From: Streptosporangiaceae bacterium
GTDB taxonomy: Bacteria; Actinomycetota; Actinomycetes; Streptosporangiales; Streptosporangiaceae
Assembly (NCBI GenBank): GCA_030039095.1
Contig: JASHQP010000322.1
Span: 1 to 17,205, forward strand
DNA length: 17,205 nucleotides
Reading direction: 5' to 3'
This document shows positions 1-6,199 of this stretch, in pieces. The notes below the pieces were generated by a model. The model was not told the origin of the DNA, ran no database searches, and saw only the letters and a list, made by a program, of their open reading frames with translations. Both the position numbers and the translations under genes were made by a program. Positions within the stretch are counted from its first letter, which is position 1. The number at the start of each line of letters is the position of its first letter.

Positions 1-650
1 GCCAGCCGGGGAGCGGCCGTGCCGTCGGGCTCACCGATGAACTCGATCAGCACCTCGGTGCCGATCACCTGCACCGGGTAGGGCACCGGAGCGCCCGCGG
101 CGTGCAGCTGGTACAGGGCGGCGAACTCGGCGCCGGCCCACTGCGTGGCGATCATCTCCCGCCCGGCCGAGGTGCGGCCGGCCATGGCGCGGGCTTCCCG
201 GGAGTTCCGGACCCCCCGGCCTTCCAGGTACGCGCTGTCGCGGTGGAACATCTTGTGCTCGGCGGAGCGGTACCGCTTGGCGGCCAGCAGGCAGGACCGG
301 CCGGTTGCCGGCACGCCGCGGCGGACCAGGAAGACGTCGGCCTCCTTGCCGGTCTTCAGGATCCCGAGCTCGGTGTCCACCGCGCTGAGCTCGGTGACCA
401 GCCAGGCCGGGTAGGGGCGGGGCCCGCGCTCGCTGGCGGAGGGATGATCCCAGGTGGACCAGCGATCGCCCTCGGTAAGGCCGTCCGTGGCGTCGAAGGC
501 GTCGGAAGCAGGCAGCCTGCGGCGGTGCCGGTTCCGCTTGGCGAACGATGGTCCGTCGTCTCGGGCGAAGCCGAACGCCTCGCCGCCGCCGTCGTCGCGG
601 TCAGGCCGGAAGCGCCCCCTGGCGCGGCGGTTGAACGAATAGTCGGGCAC
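1..650 (-). CDS. RIO-family serine/threonine kinase, C-terminal part beyond the left edge
   Basis: RIO kinases are atypical protein kinases; bacterial members are cytoplasmic and their substrates are mostly unknown. I translated the minus strand from a GTG at 650, which is preceded by a strong AGAGGAG ribosome binding site about 8 bases upstream. The 216 visible residues begin with a basic, Gly/Asp-rich, probably disordered segment (1-80). The RIO fold follows, with the nucleotide-loop motif KTGKEADVFLV (99-109), the likely ATP-anchoring lysine in AAKRY (K125), the segment SREARAMAGRT (150-160), and APVPYPVQVIGTEVLIEFIG (187-206), which matches the hinge region of RIO1 proteins. The catalytic and metal-binding Asp motifs lie outside the window. 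It is divergent from the membrane-protein gene to its right. The family call is firm; the biological role is not known. Confidence 0.88.
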   Translation of the reverse strand, partial: MPDYSFNRRARGRFRPDRDDGGGEAFGFARDDGPSFAKRNRHRRRLPASDAFDATDGLTEGDRWSTWDHPSASERGPRPYPAWLVTELSAVDTELGILKTGKEADVFLVRRGVPATGRSCLLAAKRYRSAEHKMFHRDSAYLEGRGVRNSREARAMAGRTSAGREMIATQWAGAEFAALYQLHAAGAPVPYPVQVIGTEVLIEFIGEPDGTAAPRL

Positions 651-875
651 TGCGGGTGCTCCTCTGGCGAGCGGTGGTCAGGGACGGCGGCACGAGCCGC
701 GCCACGCAAATGGCCATCTCGGGGCCTCCCTTCCGCTCGACCGGCAGCACCGGTGCCTACTGGTCCGCCCGAGCGTGTCACGAGCCCGGCGGCGACGGCA
801 ACCCAATTACCCGTGGACCAGGTCGTGCATGATTCGGTATGCGCGATCATGGTGCGCTGGCGAGAGGACGCGCGG
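651..875. other. Divergent intergenic region, 225 bp
   Basis: This stretch separates the RIO kinase start (minus) from the membrane protein start (plus). It must hold both promoters, but I see no convincing -35/-10 pair on either strand. A short perfect inverted repeat, CATGAT (829-834) and ATCATG (846-851), lies just before the plus-strand gene. I see no gene in it. Confidence 0.4.
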
Positions 876-1376
876 ATGGGCATCGCCTACGCGGCAGAGC
901 ACTGGACCGACTTCGGGGTGGCGACGGCCGGGGCCGCGGCCGCCCTTGCCGGGCTGCTGTTCGTCGCGATCTCGATCAACCTCGAGCGGATCCTGGCGTT
1001 CTCCAGCCTGCCGCACCGCGCCGGGCAGACGGTGATCCTCTTTGCGCTGCCCCTGATCGTCTCGCTGCTGCTGATCGTTCCCGGGCAGGCGAGAGCCGCG
1101 CTCGGCACCGAGTTGCTGGTGATCGGGCTCGCGGGCGGAACGTTCATGCTGTGGACCGACGCGCGGGTGCCGATGAACGAGCAGGAGACGAAGGCCACCC
1201 GCCTGTTCGCCCGGATCCTTCCGTCGGTCGTGACCAACGGCTGCCTGGCAGTAGCCGGCGCCACGCTGCTCGCCGACGCCGGAGGCGGGCTGTACTGGCT
1301 GGTCCCGGCCGTGATAGCCGCGATCGCCTTCGGCCTGCTCAACGCCTGGGTACTGCTGATCGAGATCAAGCGCTGA
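876..1376 (+). CDS. Small integral membrane protein, function unknown
   Basis: The product is 166 residues and strongly hydrophobic, with about five predicted membrane spans (roughly residues 14-34, 48-67, 77-95, 113-131 and 137-160). Short charged loops contain segments such as NLERIL and NEQETKATRLF. The ATG at 876 was chosen because GAGAGG sits 8 bases upstream; an in-frame ATG at 849 has no such site, and the open frame further upstream overlaps the RIO kinase in antisense. No catalytic motif is visible. Proteins of this general shape (an N-terminal H-W-x-D-F segment and a Gly/Ala-rich first helix) are common uncharacterised membrane proteins in actinomycetes. I do not assign a function. 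It stands alone, followed by a long non-coding gap. Confidence 0.8.
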   Translation: MGIAYAAEHWTDFGVATAGAAAALAGLLFVAISINLERILAFSSLPHRAGQTVILFALPLIVSLLLIVPGQARAALGTELLVIGLAGGTFMLWTDARVPMNEQETKATRLFARILPSVVTNGCLAVAGATLLADAGGGLYWLVPAVIAAIAFGLLNAWVLLIEIKR

Positions 1377-1522
1377 TCCCCGAAATCGGACGCGAGCCCG
1401 GTTTAAGGACATGCGCCACGGCTGAAAACGGCTGCCCGAAACTCGCCCCGCCGCCCGCCCGCTCATCAAAACAGAACAATCAGGACATATTAGGCGCCAA
1501 ACGGGCCTCTCCGGGCTGGAAG

Positions 1523-1584
1523 CACTAGTGTGGCCGGCTCGTCGCTGTGGCTAGAACCACAGCAACGGCACTTTCACACTAATG
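1523..1584 (+). promoter_or_regulatory. Candidate operator cluster upstream of the acyl-CoA dehydrogenase
   Basis: CACTAGTGTG at 1523-1532 contains a perfect 8-bp palindrome (CACTAGTG). Its reverse complement recurs with one mismatch as CACACTAATG at 1575-1584. Between them is a perfect hairpin: GCTGTGG (1544-1550), a 6-base loop, and CCACAGC (1557-1563). The nested symmetry suggests a binding site for a dimeric repressor, such as a TetR-family regulator of fatty-acid or terpenoid catabolism. That assignment is inference; the sequences are directly visible. Confidence 0.4.
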
Positions 1585-1636
1585 AGCAAGGGCCCCCTGG
1601 AGGGAGGGCGGCCCGCGCACGGCGAGCACGGGGGCG

Positions 1637-1694
1637 GGGCTGGCCGGGGCGGGCGGGCTGGCCGGGGCGGTGGGCGCCGTGGTTGGCTGGCCGG
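1637..1694 (+). repeat. G-rich direct repeat with G-quadruplex potential in the acyl-CoA dehydrogenase leader
   Basis: GGGCTGGCCGGGGCGG occurs perfectly at 1637-1652 and at 1655-1670, an 18-bp period. Its core GGCTGGCCGG recurs at 1685-1694. The span 1646-1667 has four G-runs of three or more with loops of 1, 1 and 6 bases, which fits the standard G-quadruplex pattern on the coding strand. It ends 24 bases before the start codon, so if transcribed it would sit in the mRNA leader. Confidence 0.5.
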
Positions 1695-1717
1695 AGAGGG
1701 GCGAGGAGAGGACCGCG

Positions 1718-2893
1718 ATGCAGTTCACGGCAGAGCACGAGGCGCTGCGGGCGAGTGTGCGCGATCTCGTGGAGCGCGAGATCAACCCGCACGTCGACGA
1801 GTGGGAGGAGGCGGGCCGGTTCCCGGCGCACGAGCTGTTCCCCGCGCTGGCAAAGATCGGGCTGCTCGGCCTGGAGTACGACCCGGCTTACGGCGGCGAG
1901 GGAGCCGATCACTCGTTCACCGTGGTCGCGGGCGAGGAACTCGGCCGGATCGACTGCGGCGGGGTGCCGATGGGGATCGCCGTGCAGATGGCCATGGCCA
2001 CGCCGTCGCTGCACCGGCACGGCAGCCACGAGCTGAAGGAGCGGTTCCTCGCACCGGCGATTCGCGGCGAGATGGTCTGCTCGATCGCGGTGACCGAGCC
2101 GGACGCCGGATCCGACGTCGCGGGCCTGCGCACGCGGGCTGAGCGCGACGGGGCCGAGTGGGTCATCAACGGCAGCAAGCTGTTCATCACCAACGGCGCG
2201 CAGGCGGACTGGATCTGCCTGCTGGCCAGGACCTCCGGCGAGGGCGGCTACCGCGGCATGTCGCAGATCGTCGTGGAGACCGACCGGCCCGGTTTCCGGG
2301 TGTCCCGCACGCTGCACAAGCTCGGCAACTGGTCGTCGGACACCGCCGAGCTCTCGTTCACCGACGTGCGGGTGCCGGTCAGCAACACGATCGGCGAGAT
2401 CGGGCGCGGCTTCCAGCAGCAGATGGAGCAGTTCCAGGCCGAGCGGATGATCGCGGCGTACCTGCAGGTCGGCTCCCTGCAGAAGGCGCTGGACCGGACC
2501 AGGGACTACCTGGCACAGCGGCGGGTCTTCGGCAGGCCGCTGCTGGCCAACGACCACATCGGCTACCGGCTCGCCGAGCTCTCGGCCCAGCTCGACCTGG
2601 TGCGGCACTACAACTACGCGTGCGCCGAGGCCTACCTGCGCGGCGAGGACACCACCCGGTTCGCCACCATCGCCAAGTTCGCCGTCGGCCGGCTGGCACG
2701 CGAGATCGCCGACACCTGCCTGCAGTTCCACGGCGGCATGGGGTACATGGAGGAGACCTGGACCGCGCGGTTCTACCGGGACAGCAGGCTGATCGGCATC
2801 GGCGGCGGTGCCGACGAGGTCATGCTCAACGTGCTGGCCAGGCTCGACGGATTCACTGCCCGGAACGCGACGTCAGAGGGCCGGTCAAGCTAA
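1718..2893 (+). CDS. Acyl-CoA dehydrogenase family flavoprotein
   Basis: The product is 391 residues, normal for the family. It should oxidise an acyl-CoA thioester to its 2,3-enoyl form using FAD and pass electrons to electron-transfer flavoprotein. The domains are in order: N-terminal helical (about 1-120), middle beta with the signature AVTEPDAGSDVA (124-135) and the NGSKLFITNG segment (151-160), and C-terminal helical with QFHGGMGYMEET (336-347). The usual late catalytic Glu segment (YEG) is replaced by IGGGADEVM (361-369). A Glu in QAER (E242) lies about where the base sits in isovaleryl- and long-chain-type enzymes, so it is the likely catalytic base. The start is set by GAGGAGAGG 6 bases before the ATG. 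The stop overlaps that of the convergent ROK gene. Substrate chain type is unknown; a branched or terpenoid acyl-CoA is possible. Confidence 0.93.
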   Translation: MQFTAEHEALRASVRDLVEREINPHVDEWEEAGRFPAHELFPALAKIGLLGLEYDPAYGGEGADHSFTVVAGEELGRIDCGGVPMGIAVQMAMATPSLHRHGSHELKERFLAPAIRGEMVCSIAVTEPDAGSDVAGLRTRAERDGAEWVINGSKLFITNGAQADWICLLARTSGEGGYRGMSQIVVETDRPGFRVSRTLHKLGNWSSDTAELSFTDVRVPVSNTIGEIGRGFQQQMEQFQAERMIAAYLQVGSLQKALDRTRDYLAQRRVFGRPLLANDHIGYRLAELSAQLDLVRHYNYACAEAYLRGEDTTRFATIAKFAVGRLAREIADTCLQFHGGMGYMEETWTARFYRDSRLIGIGGGADEVMLNVLARLDGFTARNATSEGRSS

Positions 2894-3918
2894 CGGGCGG
2901 CGGCGCTGGCCGCGATCGCCGAACCACGCGCCCCGGCCATGTCGAGGTCGGGAACCAGCGCGATGCGCGCGGCCCGCTCCTGCTCCACGCGCAGGATCGT
3001 GTGCTCGCGCACCTGGTCGAGAAACCAGTCGCGGAACTCCGGCGCCGCCTCGACCACGCCGCCGCCGACGAAGTACACGTCCGGGTCGGTGAAGTTGGCG
3101 GCGATCGTGAACAGCCGGCCGACGGCCATCGCCTGCTGCCTGAAGATCTCCAGCGCGAGCTCGTCCCGGGCTTCGCCGTAGCCGCGGACCAGCTTCGCCG
3201 CGGTGCTCGCCGGGCTGATCCCGGCGAGCTCGTGCTCCGGGTACCGGGACAGCCAGTACGGCAGCAGGTTCTTCGCGATCCCGGTCAGCGACGCGACGCT
3301 CTCCGCATCGCCGGACAGGCCGCAGTTGCACACCGGAACGGGCTGCCCGGGGGCGAGCAGCCCGTCCATCGGGATCCAGACGTGCCCGAGCTCGCCGGCC
3401 ATTCCGGCCGCCCCGTGCACGACCTGCCCGCGCTCGATCACGCCGCCGCCCAGTCCGGTGCCGATCACGGCGGACACCGAGGAGCGCCGGTCCGCGTCTC
3501 CCCCGGCACCGAAGAACACGTGGTGCGCGTACAGCGCCGCGGCGTTGGCGTCGTTGTTGTACAGCACCCGGATGCCCAGCGCCCGCTCGAGAGCGCCGCG
3601 CACGTCGAAGCCGCGCCAGTCCGGGTTGCCAAAGTTCGTCGCCCCGCGCGAGGAGATCACGCCGTCCGAGCTGACCGGGCCCGGCGTGTCGAGGCCCACC
3701 GCGCGCACGATCTCCCGCGGCGTCCCGGTCAGCTCGAGAACCTGCTCGAACGAGCTGGCGAGCGCCTCGATCGCCTTTTCCGGGCCCTCGCGAACGTAGC
3801 TGGGCGTCTCGACCATCCGGTCGACGAGGAACCGGTCCTCGCAGTCGAGCACGGTGGCGTTGTTCGTCGTTCCGCCGTTGTCGAGGCCGACCACCACCCA
3901 CTTGCCGGGATCACTCAT
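2890..3918 (-). CDS. ROK-family sugar kinase-like protein
   Basis: The product is 342 residues, with the bipartite ASKHA fold typical of ROK sugar kinases such as glucokinase and N-acetylmannosamine kinase. The visible motifs are the phosphate-binding GLDNGGTTNN (11-20), NNDANAAA (121-128) with the probable catalytic Asp123, GTGLGGGV (153-160), GELGH (175-179) with the conserved His, and CNCGLSG (197-203). The last matches the ROK zinc motif C-x-C-G-x-x-G-C except that the third Cys is Asp204. There is no N-terminal helix-turn-helix, so it is a kinase-type rather than a repressor-type ROK protein. The ATG at 3918 has GGAGGCGAC directly upstream. The sugar substrate cannot be read from the sequence. 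No sugar transporter is adjacent. Confidence 0.9.
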   Translation of the reverse strand: MSDPGKWVVVGLDNGGTTNNATVLDCEDRFLVDRMVETPSYVREGPEKAIEALASSFEQVLELTGTPREIVRAVGLDTPGPVSSDGVISSRGATNFGNPDWRGFDVRGALERALGIRVLYNNDANAAALYAHHVFFGAGGDADRRSSVSAVIGTGLGGGVIERGQVVHGAAGMAGELGHVWIPMDGLLAPGQPVPVCNCGLSGDAESVASLTGIAKNLLPYWLSRYPEHELAGISPASTAAKLVRGYGEARDELALEIFRQQAMAVGRLFTIAANFTDPDVYFVGGGVVEAAPEFRDWFLDQVREHTILRVEQERAARIALVPDLDMAGARGSAIAASAAAR

Positions 3919-3971
3919 GTCGCCTCCGGGGCCGCCGCACGCGTCGATACTAAGGCGCCGCGCTCCCGCGC

Positions 3972-4133
3972 TCAGCGGTGGCCACGGATGGACCCGCGAC
4001 CGCGGTCATGGCCGCGGCGCACGCCCATCTTCGCGCCGCCCACCCCGAGCAGCTTCCTGCCAGCGATGACGATGGCAATGGCCCCGCCCGAGGGGACGCC
4101 CAGGTGCTCGAGCAGATGAATCAGGAAAATCAC
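3972..4133 (-). CDS. Possible 53-residue membrane peptide with a basic tail
   Basis: The frame opens with GTG at 4133 and ends with TGA. The first 30 residues are hydrophobic and helix-like (VIFLIHLLEHLG, then AIAIVIAGRKLLG). The last 18 are Arg/Gly/His-rich (RRGHDRGRGSIRGHR), which looks like a single membrane helix with a basic cytoplasmic tail. Third codon positions are mostly G or C, as in neighbouring genes. The ribosome site is weak (AAAGAAG about 7 bases upstream) and no ATG is available. The frame stays open much further upstream because it runs antisense to the sensor kinase; that extension is not real. I do not recognise a family. It may be chance. Confidence 0.35.
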   Translation of the reverse strand: MIFLIHLLEHLGVPSGGAIAIVIAGRKLLGVGGAKMGVRRGHDRGRGSIRGHR

Positions 4134-4240
4134 GTCACGGCTTCTTTCTGGCTCCGGGGCGGGTAGCCCCCGTCTGCTCAGCAGCCTCGTCGTGAGCGGA
4201 GAGGAAAACGTCAGCCCCGCGGACTGGTTTGCGCAGCAGC

Positions 4241-4282
4241 CCGGTATGAGACCGGTATGAGCCGCGGGCGCGATCTCATACC
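4241..4282 (+). promoter_or_regulatory. Phased direct and inverted repeats upstream of the two-component operon
   Basis: CCGGTATGAG occurs at 4241-4250 and again at 4252-4261, an 11-bp period, so both copies face the same side of the helix. GGTATGAGA (4243-4251) also has a perfect inverted copy at 4274-4282. The cluster lies 44 to 85 bp upstream of the predicted transcription start, a usual place for an activator or autoregulator site. Binding by the adjacent NarL-type regulator is inference. Confidence 0.55.
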
Positions 4283-4325
4283 CAGATCGGCGCGCGGGCC
4301 GATGCCCATCCCGGAGCCAGCCAGC

Positions 4326-4331
4326 GATAAT
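4326..4331 (+). promoter_or_regulatory. -10 element (GATAAT) for a leaderless sensor kinase mRNA
   Basis: GATAAT differs by one base from the TATAAT consensus and is followed by 6 bases and then the ATG at 4338. That spacing places the transcription start at or next to the A of the start codon. No Shine-Dalgarno sequence precedes this ATG. A clear -35 box is not visible, consistent with activation from the upstream repeats. Confidence 0.5.
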
Positions 4332-4337
4332 GTGATC

Positions 4338-5528
4338 ATGCAGTGGGTCGCGGACGTCATGGCGCGGGCTGACCTGCTGCGGGTCGCGAACATCACGGCG
4401 CGCACCGTCATCCTGGCCTTCGTCGGCCTGATCACGTTCACCTCGAGCTGGCCGGCGCACACCCAGCATGCCGGGGCTCAGGTCACGCTGCAGGTCACGG
4501 CGTTCACGATCTCGGCCGCCGCCATGGCCGCGTGGGCGGCCGTGGACTTTCTGCCGAAGTACCGGTCTGCCTGCGTGCCCTGGATCCTCGGGACCATCGC
4601 GCTGGTCAGCGGCGCCGCGTCGGCCACCACGACCGGCGGGAACTTCCTCGACCTGGCCCTCATCGCCGCGATCTCGGCGGGCGCCGCCGACAGCCTGGTG
4701 ACCGGGTGGGCCGTGGCAGGGCTGGGCGCTCTCGGGTTCGAATCGCTCGCGCTGCCGCTCGGCACGGACGCCTGGGGGCTCGTCGGGTACCCGGGAACCC
4801 TGCTCGCCGGGCTGCTGCTCGGCCGCAACCGGCGTGATCACCGGATCAGGGCCGATCAGAACGCGGCGCTGCTGGCCAAGGCCGAGCAGCTGCGAGAGGA
4901 GCAGGCCACGGTCGCCACGCTGGACGAGCGCGCCAGGATCGCGCGCGAGATCCACGACGTGCTCGCTCACTCGCTCGGCGCGCTCGCGCTCAACATCCAG
5001 GCCGCTCGCGCCGTGCTCACCGACCAGCACGACGAGGCGCGGGCTGTCGAGATCCTTGACCAGGCTCAGCGGATGGCCAGCGAGGGGCTCAGCGAGACCC
5101 GCCGGGCCGTGCACGCGCTGCGCGGCGAGACCCTGCCGCTGCCGGAGGGCCTGGCCGAGCTCGGCGCCGATCACCAGCGCCGCCACGGCGCCAGGGCGAC
5201 GCTCGAGGTCACCGGCGCGCCGCGGCCGCTGCCGCCCGATGCCGGGCTGGCGATCACCAGGACCGCACAGGAGGCGCTCGTCAACACGGCCAAGCACGCC
5301 CCGCACCAGCCCATCCGGATCCGCCTGGACTACGCCGAGTCCACCACCAGCCTCGAGGTGGTCAATCACCTTGCCGAGAACGGCCACGGCGACGATGCGG
5401 GACTCGCCACGGTCAACGGCCGCTACGGGCTGACCGGACTGCGCGAGCGGCTCCTGCTGCTGGACGGAACGCTGCGCGCCGGCCGGGCCGGTGGCGACTG
5501 GGTCGTCGTGGCCGAGGTTCCGCAATGA
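4338..5528 (+). CDS. Two-component sensor histidine kinase, DesK/NarX-like (HisKA_3 type)
   Basis: The product is 396 residues from the ATG at 4338, chosen because a good -10 sits 6 bases upstream and the repeat cluster lies before it. In-frame ATGs at 4257 and 4302 would start inside or just after those repeats and lack ribosome sites. Residues about 20-162 form some five or six membrane spans with almost no external loop, suggesting sensing in or near the membrane. A short coiled segment leads to the HisKA_3 dimerisation motif LDERARIAREIHDVLAHSLG (195-214) with phospho-acceptor His206. The HATPase domain shows the N-box QEALVNTAKHA (311-321) and the G-box GRYGLTGLRERL (361-372). Its stop overlaps the response regulator start (ATGA), so the two are co-transcribed and translationally coupled. 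The signal is unknown. Confidence 0.92.
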   Translation: MQWVADVMARADLLRVANITARTVILAFVGLITFTSSWPAHTQHAGAQVTLQVTAFTISAAAMAAWAAVDFLPKYRSACVPWILGTIALVSGAASATTTGGNFLDLALIAAISAGAADSLVTGWAVAGLGALGFESLALPLGTDAWGLVGYPGTLLAGLLLGRNRRDHRIRADQNAALLAKAEQLREEQATVATLDERARIAREIHDVLAHSLGALALNIQAARAVLTDQHDEARAVEILDQAQRMASEGLSETRRAVHALRGETLPLPEGLAELGADHQRRHGARATLEVTGAPRPLPPDAGLAITRTAQEALVNTAKHAPHQPIRIRLDYAESTTSLEVVNHLAENGHGDDAGLATVNGRYGLTGLRERLLLLDGTLRAGRAGGDWVVVAEVPQ

Positions 5529-6199
5529 CCGCCCGTCCAGGCCCGGCGGCACCGGCACCGCTGCGCATCGTCGTCGCCGACGACCAGGCCAGCGTGCGGG
5601 AAGGGCTCGTCGTGCTGCTCGACCTGCTGCCGGACATCGAGGTGGTCGGGTCGGCCGCCGACGGCGAGCAGGCCCTGCAGGTCGTCGCCCAGACCCGTCC
5701 CGACGCGATCCTGCTCGACCTGCACATGCCGGTGCTCGACGGCATCGAGGCCACCCGCCGGCTGACCGGCGAGCATCCAGACGTCGCCGTCGTGGTCCTC
5801 ACCACGTTCGCCGATGACTCGTCGATCCTGGCTGCCCTGCGGGCCGGCGCGCGGAGCTACCTCACCAAGGACGCGGACCGGGCCGAGATCGCACAGGCGC
5901 TGCGCAGCGCGGCGACCGGGCTCGCCGTGCTCGACCCGGCGGTCCAGGCCACGCTGCTCGCCGCCGCCGCGTCGGGATCCGCGAAGGCACCGCCCCGGGA
6001 CCTGCCGGACGGGCTGACGCAGCGGGAGGCCGAGATTCTCTGCCTGATCGCCCGGGGCAAGACCAACCCCGACATCGCGGCCGATCTGTACCTCAGCGCG
6101 CACACGGTCAAGAGCCACATCAACCGGATCTTCGCCAAGACCGGGTCGGCGGACCGCGCCGCAGCGATCCGCTACGCCCGCGACCACGATCTCGGCTAG
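5525..6199 (+). CDS. NarL/LuxR-family DNA-binding response regulator
   Basis: The product is 224 residues. The receiver domain has the acidic pair D19-D20, phospho-acceptor D65 in ILLDLHMPVLDG (62-73), T93/T94 in VLTTFAD and the conserved K115 in SYLTKDAD. A linker of about 35 residues precedes the C-terminal GerE/LuxR helix-turn-helix (about 163-224), with LTQREAEILCLIARGKTN (164-181) and AHTVKSHINRIFAKTG (192-207), the recognition helix. It is the partner of the kinase whose stop codon it overlaps by 4 bases. The repeat cluster at 4241-4282 is a plausible own-promoter target. Its stop codon overlaps that of the convergent permease. Confidence 0.95.
   Translation: MTARPGPAAPAPLRIVVADDQASVREGLVVLLDLLPDIEVVGSAADGEQALQVVAQTRPDAILLDLHMPVLDGIEATRRLTGEHPDVAVVVLTTFADDSSILAALRAGARSYLTKDADRAEIAQALRSAATGLAVLDPAVQATLLAAAASGSAKAPPRDLPDGLTQREAEILCLIARGKTNPDIAADLYLSAHTVKSHINRIFAKTGSADRAAAIRYARDHDLG

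Larger units (their letters stand above)
1377..1717. other. 341-bp intergenic region with palindromes and a G-rich repeat
   Basis: There is no gene here. The left half (about 1465-1500) is relatively A/T-rich for this genome. The middle carries a pair of inverted CACTAGTGTG-type sites flanking a perfect 7-bp hairpin, and the right part is a very G-rich direct repeat. All of these lie upstream of the acyl-CoA dehydrogenase and are listed separately. I see no clear rho-independent terminator for the upstream membrane-protein gene. Confidence 0.6.
3919..4337. other. 419-bp region between the ROK and sensor kinase genes
   Basis: It separates the divergent ROK gene (minus) and sensor kinase (plus). 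It contains a possible 53-residue minus-strand peptide gene (3972-4133) and, on the right, the repeats and -10 element that appear to control the sensor kinase (4241-4331). The remaining sequence (3919-3971 and 4134-4240) shows nothing I recognise beyond short G/C-rich inverted stretches. Confidence 0.5.

Noticed and set aside
102..875. N-terminal extension of the 166-residue membrane protein back to position 102
   Set aside because: It would overlap the RIO kinase in antisense for over 500 bases and has no family match, whereas the ATG at 876 has a good ribosome site.
1574..2731. A 385-codon minus-strand open frame opposite the acyl-CoA dehydrogenase
   Set aside because: Shadow of a well-supported gene; no motifs of its own.
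2158..4119. A 653-codon plus-strand open frame across the acyl-CoA dehydrogenase end and the ROK gene
   Set aside because: It is out of frame with one real gene and antisense to the other, with no recognisable domain.
3972..5558. A 528-codon open frame on the minus strand opposite the sensor kinase
   Set aside because: Apart from its last 53 codons it lacks any family signature, is Arg/Gly/Pro-rich and lies antisense to a kinase with all catalytic motifs. It is a GC-bias shadow.
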